Origin: Candidatus Kaiserbacteria bacterium
GTDB lineage: Bacteria > Patescibacteriota > Minisyncoccia > Phycocordibacterales > UBA2100
Length of the DNA: 54,675 nucleotides
Assembly: GCA_023267655.1 (NCBI GenBank)
Contig: JAHFMV010000005.1
Location: 13,200 to 67,874, forward strand
Direction of reading: 5' to 3'
Shown: positions 29,941 to 37,599 of the stretch, in pieces
Numbering within the stretch: position 1 is the first letter of the stretch
Layout of the letters: every line of letters starts with the position of its first letter
The notes under the pieces: model-generated
Told to the model about the DNA's origin: nothing
The model's database searches: none
The model's input: the letters and a program-made list of their open reading frames with translations, nothing else
Translations under genes and position numbers: made by a program

Positions 29941-32274
29941 TCACTGTATTTCCACCGTCGTCTCTGCCGTCTTAGTACCCCCTGCTTTTGTCGTGCAGTT
30001 CAGGACGAATTTTGTACTCTGGGTCAGCGCGGGAGATTTCACCGCACCCGATGTTTGCGGGTTCCCACTTGCATCAAGCGCACCTCCAGGCTTCCAATCG
30101 CTACCGAGTGTTGGGCTTGAAATCACGCAGCTCTCCATCGCCCCCGTTACCCAGCCGATATTTGAGACGGCGCCTGATTTTACATTCTTCGGATTACCCA
30201 CGAGCACGATCGACGGCTTATTCACATTGACTGTGCACTGCGCACTATCAGTCTGGCCGTCTTTGGAACATGTAAGGCCGTACGTGATATTGGTCGAACC
30301 TGCCGTCGGTGATGTCACGTCCGCGGTCGCCGAACCCGACTGTTGGTTATCAGTCGAGAAATTGTCGCCCTTGCTGGTCGATGCATTCTGGCACGCGTAT
30401 GAAATGGAAACGGTCATGCCAACATCGGCGATTTTCGGCTGGCACGAAATCTGGGCTTTCGGTTTGTCAGAGCTTGTTCCCGTGTCAGTCCCGGATGTCG
30501 GAGTTTGTGCGCCGACCGTTACCTGCGTCGTGCACTGTCCCTGCTGCGGCGTGCCGCCTGCTTGCGGTTGTATCTGACCCGGATTGACCGGCGGTGCTAC
30601 GCCGTAGCCTGAAGTTGCTCGATAATTGAGACATCCAGGAACGGCAGGGTATGGCTGCCAAACTACGGGAAAGGTGCTGGTAACGCAGTATTGATCTTGC
30701 TGCTGTTGGCCATACGGATTATATTGCTGCTGTTGTTGCTGCTGCGCGGTCTGTGGCGGATAGCCGACGACCTGCAGTGTGTACGTCGTCGTTTGTTGCG
30801 GATTCACGGTGATGGAACCCGTCGGCCCGACTTGGCCGGAGGCAGAGAGATACGCCGACTGTGCGTTTTGCGATGTCCACGACAGCGTGACTGGTGCGCC
30901 CGGCTGCGTGATGTTTTTCGGCGATGCGGTCACGGTGCACGATGGCGTCGGCTGCAGCGCGTTATTCAAAAGTTGTCCGAGGAGCGGCATAAGTGGCGCA
31001 AGGCCTTTTAGAAAGTCGCCGATGTTGCCCGAGCCGCCGGTTGAGTTGGTTTTTGTATCCCCTCCGCCACCACCACAATTTCCTCCTGTACAACCTCCCG
31101 GAGGGGGTTTTTGGAACGTGCTGCAATCCGGCTTACCTTGATTTACAGCCTGAGAACAATCAGTCCCACCCACGAGCTTCCCATCCTTCCATTCACCCCC
31201 CTTGCAGTCGGGACCGCCGGGACAATTGTAAACTTTACTCGCATCAGGATTTGTTCCTGCCGTAAGAACTTTTTTTACATCCCCGAGCGGTTCAGCGTTT
31301 TTTGCCAATTGTTCCAATCTTTGCTTCTGGTCGTCAAGCTTTTGTTTTGCATCCGCTTCTGTCTTTGCCTGATCGTCACACGCTCCTGGCACAGCCATTG
31401 CCAAACATGAAATGAGGTTATCCTTGGCTTGAGCATACTCTTTTTGCAGATCCACCAATTTTTGTTGCTGCTGATCAGTATCAAACGCATTCAGAAGCGA
31501 GGCCTGAACATTTTTATCTAGCGATTGTACATACGGCGCCATTGCCTTCACATCATCCTTGGTGAGACTGGGATCCAGTAATTTTTTATCAATAGCATCT
31601 TTCAGCGCCGTGGTTCTGCCGGAAGAAAGATCAGCGGCCTCGCCCGGTTTTCCCGCACTCCCCATTAATACACACTCGGCATCACTCGGTTTGCCTTGTG
31701 CATTTTTCACTCGGAGACTATCAATCTTGCAGTAGAAATACCGACACTTCCAACCATCTTTTGTGCAATATCGAGTTTTTCCTTCTGGGTCTTTGTATGG
31801 TGTTTTTGAATCAATTTTTGGGCACTGTGTAGCCCCCCTGGGCTTCACCGTGGGCTGACCCTTCTGCTCTTCACGAACTTCGTAATCAAACCCGATGTCA
31901 CATTTTCCTTTTACTTCGCCATCGGATGATTTGTCGGCTGTTCCACTCGTACCAGGTGCTGTCACTGCTTGAGCAAGCTGGGCTTGTGAACTTTGTGCGA
32001 TCGAATACACTCGCGCCGAATCAAGTGCAACCGCCGCCGCACCGATGCCAACAACAAGGAGGAGTGCGGCAATAGCAACATTCCCGCGCGCGCCTAAACG
32101 ATTCACATGCGAATCGTCGGCTAAAACCTTTGGTTCGCCCGACTCGGAGTCTAGGGCCGAACAATCGGCGTTGGTCGCCGATTGTTTTAGGCGATGAGGC
32201 GTTTCCATTCCGTAATGATGCGGCCTAAGTGGCAACGACGCAATGCGCATGTGTGGAAAGTCTCGGTCTTCCAT
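29941..32274 (-). CDS. Large secreted protein with TadG-like N-terminus and Ig-like domains
   Basis: 777 residues; the exact start is unsure. A ~50-residue cytoplasmic part precedes RGNVAIAALLLVVGIGAAAVALDSARVYSIAQSSQAQLAQAV, like the anchor of TadG-type pilus proteins. Then follow a Cys-rich domain (CDIGFDY, TQCPKI, RYCTKDGWKCRYFYC), a coiled-coil (about 220-320), a Gly/Cys-rich linker (CTGGNCGGGGG), an Ig-like domain (VTASPKNITQPGAPVTLSWTSQNAQSAYLSASG), a Gln-rich insert and two further Ig-like parts. It overlaps the ParE gene stop by 1 nt. Likely a surface adhesin; inferred. Confidence 0.7.
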   Translation of the reverse strand: MEDRDFPHMRIASLPLRPHHYGMETPHRLKQSATNADCSALDSESGEPKVLADDSHVNRLGARGNVAIAALLLVVGIGAAAVALDSARVYSIAQSSQAQLAQAVTAPGTSGTADKSSDGEVKGKCDIGFDYEVREEQKGQPTVKPRGATQCPKIDSKTPYKDPEGKTRYCTKDGWKCRYFYCKIDSLRVKNAQGKPSDAECVLMGSAGKPGEAADLSSGRTTALKDAIDKKLLDPSLTKDDVKAMAPYVQSLDKNVQASLLNAFDTDQQQQKLVDLQKEYAQAKDNLISCLAMAVPGACDDQAKTEADAKQKLDDQKQRLEQLAKNAEPLGDVKKVLTAGTNPDASKVYNCPGGPDCKGGEWKDGKLVGGTDCSQAVNQGKPDCSTFQKPPPGGCTGGNCGGGGGDTKTNSTGGSGNIGDFLKGLAPLMPLLGQLLNNALQPTPSCTVTASPKNITQPGAPVTLSWTSQNAQSAYLSASGQVGPTGSITVNPQQTTTYTLQVVGYPPQTAQQQQQQQYNPYGQQQQDQYCVTSTFPVVWQPYPAVPGCLNYRATSGYGVAPPVNPGQIQPQAGGTPQQGQCTTQVTVGAQTPTSGTDTGTSSDKPKAQISCQPKIADVGMTVSISYACQNASTSKGDNFSTDNQQSGSATADVTSPTAGSTNITYGLTCSKDGQTDSAQCTVNVNKPSIVLVGNPKNVKSGAVSNIGWVTGAMESCVISSPTLGSDWKPGGALDASGNPQTSGAVKSPALTQSTKFVLNCTTKAGGTKTAETTVEIQ

Positions 32275-32552
32275 CACCGATCTTGCGCAGCATGGAAAAC
32301 GGCAATTATTTCCACTGCCTTCTGTCGCAGCTTTACTTCGTACACAATGATATAAGGTCGCTCAAGTAACTCCCGAGTTCCCTTTTCTTTGCCCGGTCTC
32401 GCGATATTTGAGAGTCCGTCTGTTACAAGAAGGCCGATTCGCGACCGAAGCTTGCGTACCATTGATGTTGCAGCGCGCGGAGAATCCTTTGCTATCCAAG
32501 CAAAGATCATGCCGAGGTCATGTGTCGCCTCGGCGCTGACAGTAACTTTCAT
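32274..32552 (-). CDS. ParE/RelE-family toxin
   Basis: 92 residues: VTVSAEATHDLGMIFAWIAKDSPRAATSMVRKLRSRIGLLVTDGLSNIARPGKEKGTRELLERPYIIVYEV is the ParE fold, with the conserved Arg-Glu-Leu and Y-I-I-V-Y-E strands. ParE toxins poison DNA gyrase, RelE ones cut mRNA; the sequence favours ParE. It overlaps the antitoxin gene by 4 nt (antitoxin first), the standard coupling. Confidence 0.83.
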   Translation of the reverse strand: MKVTVSAEATHDLGMIFAWIAKDSPRAATSMVRKLRSRIGLLVTDGLSNIARPGKEKGTRELLERPYIIVYEVKLRQKAVEIIAVFHAAQDR

Positions 32553-32770
32553 ACTCCGAACTTTCGGAGTTGTTTATCGAGTTGCGGTAATGTTAAAAAC
32601 CTACGATTTTTTTGCGCGCGACGACGACGTACTTCTGCAACTTGTTCATCTGAAAGCTGGAGATCAGCGTCTCGTGATGCATACCCAATGATCGCGTCCG
32701 CGAACGTTTCTTGTTCCTCTTTAGGCAACTCACGCAATATCTCAATCGCTTCTTTCACTTTATTGGTCAT
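32549..32770 (-). CDS. Antitoxin of the ParE-like module
   Basis: 73 residues: VKEAIEILRELPKEEQETFADAIIGYASRDADLQLSDEQVAEVRRRRAQKN. The helical ELPKEEQ segment resembles that of the broken antitoxin at 8437-8643 (GLPEERQEYAAGVLE). The C-terminus TLPQLDKQLRKFGV should bind the toxin. TATAAT lies 8 nt before the ATG. Complete, and upstream of its toxin. Confidence 0.75.
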   Translation of the reverse strand: MTNKVKEAIEILRELPKEEQETFADAIIGYASRDADLQLSDEQVAEVRRRRAQKNRRFLTLPQLDKQLRKFGV

Positions 32771-32812
32771 AAAAGTGGATTATACCACAACCTATGGTAG
32801 AGTGCCGTCAAC

Positions 32813-32884
32813 GCTCTCGTCGTTCAACGGATAGGACACTTCCCTGCGAAGGAAGAAATGCAGGTTCGATTCCTGCCGAGGGCA
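32813..32884 (+). tRNA. tRNA-Arg (GCG)
   Basis: 72 nt: GCTCTCG/CGAGGGC with A73, D-arm CGTTCAACGGATAGGACA, anticodon arm CTTCC-CTGCGAA-GGAAG (GCG), T-loop TTCGATT. No CCA is encoded. Its 3' end is repeated with one or two changes 163 bp downstream. Confidence 0.93.
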
Positions 32885-33047
32885 AAAACGAAGTTTTTGA
32901 CCGAGAGCGCAACGCCTTCGCGTTGCGTGTGCAGGAATCGAAAGACGGAGGCGTGTTTCGTCAGTAGACGAAACGGCCGAGTCGGGGTCGACGAAAAATA
33001 CCCGCGACGGCGGGGATTTTATCGGTGACCGATTCCCGCCGAGGGCA
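32867..33047 (+). repeat. tRNA-Arg(GCG)-linked structured element with duplicated tRNA 3' end
   Basis: The tRNA 3' segment 32867-32884 recurs at 33030-33047 (CGATTCCCGCCGAGGGCA against CGATTCCTGCCGAGGGCA), 163 bp apart. Between them are CGCAACGC-CTTC-GCGTTGCG (32908-32927) and GTTTCGTC-AGTA-GACGAAAC (32955-32974). Each hairpin has the same place and loop as in the element at 22363-22544 but with compensated stem changes, so the pairing is conserved. Confidence 0.7.
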
Positions 33048-33054
33048 TAGAGAC

Positions 33055-33082
33055 GAAAAACCTGCCCTGCGGCAGGTTTTTT
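33055..33082 (+). terminator. Terminator hairpin after the tRNA-Arg element
   Basis: AAAAACCTGCC-CTGC-GGCAGGTTTTTT: stem of 11 bp with a T-tract, probably ending tRNA-Arg transcription. Confidence 0.7.
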
Positions 33083-33187
33083 CGCGATATGCCGGCCGGA
33101 GCGATGTTCCGCCAGCTGGCGGAACCGCGAGGCGAGGTCGCGAAATTTTTGAGCGTCGGCGAAAAAATATTCGTGACCAAATACGAA
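33083..33187 (+). repeat. Third, partial copy of the tRNA-Arg-linked motif
   Basis: GGAGCGATGTT, then CCGCCAGC-TGGCGG (33106-33125 as a full stem GTTCCGCCA/TGGCGGAAC), then AACCGCGAGG, GGTCGCGAAATTTT. The conserved flanks match the element at 22363-22544 exactly while the hairpin arms are different. No tRNA 3' end closes this copy. Confidence 0.55.
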
Positions 33188-33219
33188 GCAAAAAGTCTCC
33201 TTGCGGAGACTTTTTTGCT
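33188..33219. terminator. Bidirectional terminator upstream-facing rpsT
   Basis: AGCAAAAAGTCTCC-TTGC-GGAGACTTTTTTGCT, 14-bp stem with A/T tracts on both sides, 20 nt after the rpsT stop. Confidence 0.8.
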
Positions 33220-33238
33220 AGAAAGACTTATATCTGCA

Positions 33239-33478
33239 TTATTTCGCCGAGACTTTCTTCGCAAGCCGTGATTTCATGCGCGCCGCGGTGTTCTTCTTGA
33301 TGACACCGCGCTTCACTGCCTTGTCGATCGCTTGATATGCCTTCGGAAGATCCTTTGAGTCAGCTGATTTCTGGAGATCCTTTACCGTATCGCGCATCGT
33401 CTTGAGGCGGCGCAAATTAAACACTCGCCGACGTGCTTCGGCGCGGTTTGCTTTCTTTGCGGAACTGGTGTTTGCCAT
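33239..33478 (-). CDS. rpsT: 30S ribosomal protein S20
   Basis: 79 residues, basic three-helix protein: SSAKKANRAEARRRVFNLRRLKTMRDTVKDLQKS...AIDKAVKRGVIKKNTAARMKSRLAKKVSAK, the standard S20 with its conserved KGVIHKNTAARKKSRL-type ending. It binds 16S rRNA. TAGTAT (33485-33490) is 6 nt before the ATG. It diverges from ruvA. Confidence 0.95.
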   Translation of the reverse strand: MANTSSAKKANRAEARRRVFNLRRLKTMRDTVKDLQKSADSKDLPKAYQAIDKAVKRGVIKKNTAARMKSRLAKKVSAK

Positions 33479-33530
33479 GGCGCGATACTACCCTGTCGCG
33501 CACTTTCGCGCAAGGCGGTATCATGAGGGC

Positions 33531-34103
33531 ATGATCGGGTACTTGGAGGGAGAAGTTAAAGCGCTGCGCCTCGGGTACGTCATTATTTCAGCCGGCGGCG
33601 TCGGGTACAAAGTATCCGCGACAAAACAAGCGCTCGCAGGTCTGAAGGCGGGTGCAAAGGCCTCGCTCTGGACGCATCTTGCCGTGCGCGAGAACGCACT
33701 CGACCTGTACGGCTTTGCGGATGAAGAAGAGCTGCGCTTCTTTAATCTCCTCCTCTCGGTCTCCGGCATCGGGCCAAAATCTGCACTCGCCATTCTCGAC
33801 ATCGCGACGACGGAAACGTTGCAATCCGCAATCGCCGCGGGAAATGCGAGTTACCTCACCAATGTCTCCGGCATCGGCAAGAAGACCGCGGAGAAAATAA
33901 TCGTCGAGTTGCGCGACAAAGTCGGCCTTGGCATCGAAGGCGCGGGTGGCATCCTCAAAGGCGATGAAGAAGCACTCGAAGCTATGCGCTCGCTCGGCTA
34001 CTCTCCACAAGAAGCACGAGACGCACTCCGCAAAGTTCCTGCTGAAATCACCAACAGCAATGACCGTCTTCGCGAGGCGCTTAAATTGATGGGCGGACGT
34101 TAA
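33531..34103 (+). CDS. ruvA: Holliday junction branch migration protein RuvA
   Basis: 190 residues: MIGYLEGEVKALRLGYVIISAGGVGYKV (OB domain), LLLSVSGIGPKSALAILD and LTNVSGIGKKTAEKIIVELRDKV (two helix-hairpin-helix motifs), EALEAMRSLGYSPQEARDALRKV (domain III that contacts RuvB). Normal length. TATCAT at 33519-33524 lies 6 nt before the ATG. ruvB and ruvC are 13-15 kb away, not in one operon. Confidence 0.95.
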   Translation: MIGYLEGEVKALRLGYVIISAGGVGYKVSATKQALAGLKAGAKASLWTHLAVRENALDLYGFADEEELRFFNLLLSVSGIGPKSALAILDIATTETLQSAIAAGNASYLTNVSGIGKKTAEKIIVELRDKVGLGIEGAGGILKGDEEALEAMRSLGYSPQEARDALRKVPAEITNSNDRLREALKLMGGR

Positions 34104-34105
34104 CC

Positions 34106-35353
34106 ATGAAAAAAGCTCTCACCTCGCTGATTCCTACCCCGATCCTCTCCGCCTATCATTTTTGCCTCGCTGCACTCGCGGCATTCCTCTATGGTTTTCC
34201 TTCACGGAACATCGCGGTCGTCGCGGTCACCGGCACCAAGGGCAAATCATCGACGCTCGAATATCTGAACGCGATTTTTGAGAGCGCCGGTCTCCAAACC
34301 GCGCTCTCAAGCACGATCCGATTCAAGATCGGCGATATATCAACCCCAAATCTGAGGCGCCAAACGCTCCCGGGGCGCTTTTTTGTGCAAAAATTCCTCT
34401 CGCAAGCCGTGCGCGCAGGATGCAAAATCGCGCTCATCGAAATGACCTCCGAAGGGGCGCGACAACATCGCCATCGCGCGATCAACCTCGATGCACTCGT
34501 CTTTCTCAACCTCGCGCCGGAGCACATTGAATCCCACGGATCGCTCGAAAAGTATGCCGATGCAAAATTCGAACTCGGCACACAACTCGCACGATCAAAA
34601 AAACGCCCGCGCTTCATGGTGGTGAACGCCGACGACGCACAAGCCGGCCGCTATCTCACGCTTCCCGTCGAACAGGTCGTGCCGTTTTCGCTCGGCCAAG
34701 TGGAACCGTGGACGACGCACGAGCACGGCGGTGAATTCACGTTTAACGGACAAAAAATTTCCGTACATCTTCCCGGCACCTTTTCTCTCATGAATGCGCT
34801 TGCTGCCGCAACGCTTGCTCATGCTATGGAGGTCCCCACCGCTGCGATCAAGTCCGGCATCGAGTCCGTGCAGAAAATCCTCGGACGCGCTGAAGAAATA
34901 AGTGAAGGTCAGGGATTTTCCGTCATCGTCGATTACGCGCACACGCCGGATTCCCTTGTAGCGCTCTATGGTGCCTATCCGGCGCGCCGCAAAATCTGCG
35001 TCCTCGGCTCAACCGGTGGCGGTAGAGATTTGTGGAAAAGGCCAGTCATGGGCGGCATTGCCGACAACGAATGCGAGACGATTATCCTCACGAATGAAGA
35101 CCCATACGACGAAGATCCTCGCTCGATTGTCGACATGATCGCAAGCGGTATTACGCAAAAAAAGCCGGAAATCGTTATGGATAGACGTGAAGCGATGCGC
35201 CGCGCGTTCTCGCTCGCGCGCGCAAGCGATGTTGTCCTCATTACCGGAAAAGGCACTGATCCGACTATTCAAGGCCCGCGCGGGACGAGTATTCCTTGGA
35301 GCGATGCGACAGTCGCACGGGAAGAGCTTCACAGGCTTCTAAAGGAACAATAA
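34106..35353 (+). CDS. murE: MurE-like Mur ligase
   Basis: 415 residues, 2 nt after ruvA. Contains the central and C-terminal Mur ligase domains: P-loop TGTKGKSSTLEYLNAIFESAG, STIRFKIGD, IEMTSEGARQHRHRAINLDALVFLNLAPEHIESHGSLEKYADAKFEL, SVIVDYAHTPDSLVALYGAYP, GSTGGGRDLWKRPVMGG, and NEDPYDEDP. It lacks the N-terminal UDP-binding domain of standard MurE (about 490 residues). It should add the third residue to UDP-MurNAc-dipeptide. The family is firm; whether it is MurE or a MurE-like amidotransferase partner is less sure. Confidence 0.82.
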   Translation: MKKALTSLIPTPILSAYHFCLAALAAFLYGFPSRNIAVVAVTGTKGKSSTLEYLNAIFESAGLQTALSSTIRFKIGDISTPNLRRQTLPGRFFVQKFLSQAVRAGCKIALIEMTSEGARQHRHRAINLDALVFLNLAPEHIESHGSLEKYADAKFELGTQLARSKKRPRFMVVNADDAQAGRYLTLPVEQVVPFSLGQVEPWTTHEHGGEFTFNGQKISVHLPGTFSLMNALAAATLAHAMEVPTAAIKSGIESVQKILGRAEEISEGQGFSVIVDYAHTPDSLVALYGAYPARRKICVLGSTGGGRDLWKRPVMGGIADNECETIILTNEDPYDEDPRSIVDMIASGITQKKPEIVMDRREAMRRAFSLARASDVVLITGKGTDPTIQGPRGTSIPWSDATVAREELHRLLKEQ

Positions 35354-35374
35354 CCAAGATACAATTACCACGTA

Positions 35375-35500
35375 ATTTTCAATTTACAATTTTCAATCAA
35401 ACTCCAATGAATCAATTTTCAAACAAATTCCCGTTTGATTATTGGAGCATTGAAAATTCAATGAAAATTGGGACTTGAACATTGAAAATTCTTCAAATTA
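35375..35500. repeat. ATTTTCAAT-word repeats
   Basis: About eight degenerate copies of AATTTTCAAT / ATTGAAAATT in both orientations fill the gap between the MurE-like gene and the next gene. Confidence 0.65.
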
Positions 35501-35504
35501 TTCT

Positions 35505-36494
35505 ATGGTTCGCTATATCATCGGATGCCTCGTCGCGTTCATACTGATCGCTCTTCTCGTGATCTGGATTTTAAGCGGTGGACCGCGTCGCGCATTTACG
35601 GGCGCAAAAACAAGCATCGACAGTGCACTTCCTTCGAGCGCCATCGGATTCAAGCTCCCGTGGCAGCCGGCCGAAATCTTCCCCACGCTCGACATCACAA
35701 GCGCGCTTGATTTTCCCGGCACTGCGGATGAACTTTCGCCCGAAGAAAAACTCGCGCAACTGCAAGATGAGTACGATCGCTTGAGTTCAGAGGCGTCGCA
35801 GACGCGCGCGTACGGCGCGCCGTCACCGTACATGGGCAAAATTGCCATCGTGCAAGATGCATCAAGTCTGCGTGCAGATTCCGCGCGCGACGAATACCTG
35901 CAAATAGCCGCAAACTATTCAAATACCGAATCAGTCGACATCGCCGGCTGGACGCTCGAGAGCGCACTCACGGGAACGCATGTTGTCATTCCGCCCGGCG
36001 CATCCCCCTTTATCGCAAATTCCGCAAACGTGCTCGGCCCCGTCACGCTCGACCCGGGCGCACTCGCACTTGTCTCGTCAGCACCATCCCCCGTCGGCGT
36101 TTCCTTCAGGGAAAACACCTGCACCGGATACCTCGGACAATTCCAGACATTTTCCCCACCTCTCTCCGAAGCATGCCCTGCGCCGTCGGATGTGTTGCCA
36201 CTCACAGAAACGAATTTGCAACAATACGGCGACGCGTGTTTCGACGCGATCACGAACATTTCGTCGTGCCGCTTCCCGCAAAATCTTTCAACAGTCTCTG
36301 CCGCGTGCCGCTCCTATCTCACTACGTCGCTCTCGTATAACGGCTGCGTGCAGCACAACCAATTCAGGAGCGGCTTTGAGGAAAACATGTGGCGCGTGTA
36401 TTTGGGCACGTCGGGCGACCTCTGGCGCAATTCACACGACGCAATCCGGCTTTTAGATGCGAGTGGAAAAACCGTGAGTGTATTCGTGTACTAA
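35505..36494 (+). CDS. Membrane-anchored lamin-tail-domain protein
   Basis: 329 residues. N-terminal helix MVRYIIGCLVAFILIALLVIWIL anchors it. Residues ~125-175 (DEYLQIAANYSNTESVDIAGWTLESALTGTHVVIPPGASPF) are a lamin-tail (LTD) domain of the Ig-like kind; a second domain with paired Cys (ENTCTGYLGQF...SEACPAPSD, SSCRFP, AACRSYL, NGCVQHNQF) follows, ending WRVYLGTSGDLWRNSHDAIRLLDASGKTV. The frame starts upstream with TTG, but ATG at 35505 is preferred. LTD proteins on bacterial surfaces are common in Patescibacteria. Confidence 0.75.
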   Translation: MVRYIIGCLVAFILIALLVIWILSGGPRRAFTGAKTSIDSALPSSAIGFKLPWQPAEIFPTLDITSALDFPGTADELSPEEKLAQLQDEYDRLSSEASQTRAYGAPSPYMGKIAIVQDASSLRADSARDEYLQIAANYSNTESVDIAGWTLESALTGTHVVIPPGASPFIANSANVLGPVTLDPGALALVSSAPSPVGVSFRENTCTGYLGQFQTFSPPLSEACPAPSDVLPLTETNLQQYGDACFDAITNISSCRFPQNLSTVSAACRSYLTTSLSYNGCVQHNQFRSGFEENMWRVYLGTSGDLWRNSHDAIRLLDASGKTVSVFVY

Positions 36495-36499
36495 ACGAG

Positions 36500-36578
36500 C
36501 CCCTAGCCACTGGGGTTTAGCCACTAGGAAATGCAAATGCGTCCCGAACTTCCCTAGCCGTTGGCTAGTGGCTAATGG
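36500..36578. repeat. TAGCCACTAG-word repeats
   Basis: Two clusters (36500-36530 and 36552-36578) of degenerate TAGCCACT/TAGTGGCTA words between convergent genes, reaching into the 3' end of the methyltransferase gene. Confidence 0.6.
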
Positions 36579-37038
36579 TTTGAAAGAGAATAATGCCGGC
36601 CGTCGTCGCGACATTGAGCGATTCTTTTTTGCCAAACATTGGAATGTGGATCAAGTCGTCACACTGTGAGCATAGTTGTGACGAGAGTCCACGGACTTCG
36701 TTGCCAAAAATGAGCAGCGTTGGTCGCTCCGGATGAAATGCGCGGTAGTCGCGTGCCCGCTTGTCTTGTTCGACACCGACGATATGGAAACCCTCCGATC
36801 GTCGGGCCTTGGTGATTGTTGCCGGCATTTTTACGTATTCCCACGGAATGAAATTTTCTGCACCGAGCGCCGTCTTTGCTATTTCCTTTTGTGCTCGTCC
36901 GAAACGATCGACGGGCATTGGCGTATAACCTGAAAGATACATTTTTGAAACCCCCGCAGCATCAGCGGTGCGAAAAATAGCGCCCACATTATGTGCGCTG
37001 CGTATGTTGTGGAGAAGTACGGCGATCGGATGCTTCAT
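36565..37038 (-). CDS. SpoU/TrmH-family RNA 2'-O-methyltransferase
   Basis: 157 residues: VLLHNIRSAHNVGAIFRTADAAGVSKMYLSGYTP is motif 1 of the SPOUT family with the Asn/Arg pair; TLLIFGNEVRGLSSQLCSQCDDLIHIPMFGKKESLNVATTAGIILFQ holds motifs 2 and 3 (trefoil knot). It methylates tRNA or rRNA ribose. Length is as in TrmL-like small members. The ATG at 37038 is used; a GTG three codons earlier is also possible. Confidence 0.88.
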   Translation of the reverse strand: MKHPIAVLLHNIRSAHNVGAIFRTADAAGVSKMYLSGYTPMPVDRFGRAQKEIAKTALGAENFIPWEYVKMPATITKARRSEGFHIVGVEQDKRARDYRAFHPERPTLLIFGNEVRGLSSQLCSQCDDLIHIPMFGKKESLNVATTAGIILFQTISH

Positions 37039-37100
37039 GGCCGCCACCCTAGCATTTTTTGTCCCTTGTCCCTAGTCCCTCGTCACTGTACACTTGGTGA

Positions 37101-37445
37101 ATGTTATCTCTGTTCCCGCAACTTCTGTTCCTCTCCCCATTCGCCGCATTTCTCATCCGCCTCGCGCTTGCCGTACTTTTTTCCTACAGCGCGTACATGC
37201 GCATCCCCCATGCGCAGACACTCATCAAAGTATTCGGCATTATTGACGCATTGATCGCACTCGCGCTCCTTGTCGGCTTTTCAACACAGCTCGCCGCTCT
37301 TTTTGGTACCATCTGCACTGCCGCATGGCTTATTAAGAGCGATTGGAATCCGTATCCAAAATCAACAGCCGCGCTCGCACTCGTCATGTGTCTCTCGCTC
37401 CTCATTATGGGCGCCGGTCCGTTTGCGTTTGATTTGCCGCTCTAG
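37101..37445 (+). CDS. DoxX-family membrane protein
   Basis: 114 residues with four hydrophobic helices: FAAFLIRLALAVLFSYSAYMRIPHAQ, VFGIIDALIALALLVGFSTQLAALFG, AAWLIKS, and ALALVMCLSLLIMGAGPFAFDLP. The R-L-x-L-A-x-x-F-x-Y-S opening and the LVGFSTQLAA stretch fit DoxX. Its function is unclear. TACACT (37089-37094) lies 6 nt before the ATG. It converges on tRNA-Lys with no gap. Confidence 0.72.
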   Translation: MLSLFPQLLFLSPFAAFLIRLALAVLFSYSAYMRIPHAQTLIKVFGIIDALIALALLVGFSTQLAALFGTICTAAWLIKSDWNPYPKSTAALALVMCLSLLIMGAGPFAFDLPL

Positions 37446-37516
37446 TCCCCCCGGTTGGAATCGGACCAACATCAACAGATTAAAAGTCTGCTGCTCTACC
37501 ACTGAGCTACGAGGGG
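37446..37516 (-). tRNA. tRNA-Lys (TTT)
   Basis: 71 nt: acceptor CCCCTCG/CGGGGGG with A73, D-arm AGCTCAGTGGTAGAGC, anticodon arm GCAGA-CTTTTAA-TCTGT (TTT), T-loop TCCGATT, which departs from the usual TTCGATT. No CCA is encoded. The DoxX gene ends at the adjacent base. Confidence 0.88.
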
Positions 37517-37599
37517 AATACCAAATGTATACCACGCTCGGGCCTAAATCTCGAGTCTTGTTTTGCCGCTGGCTACGAGCTACTGGCTTCCGGCTATTC

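Noticed and set aside
33025-33300. Plus- and minus-strand frames of 60-91 codons downstream of tRNA-Arg(GCG)
   Set aside because: They run through three hairpins and two terminators; no start signals or protein-like sequence.
37446-37516. Reading of the tRNA-Lys anticodon as TTA (a UAA suppressor)
   Set aside because: With the stem GCAGA/TCTGT the loop is CTTTTAA, which puts TTT at positions 34-36; the other reading needs a mispaired stem.
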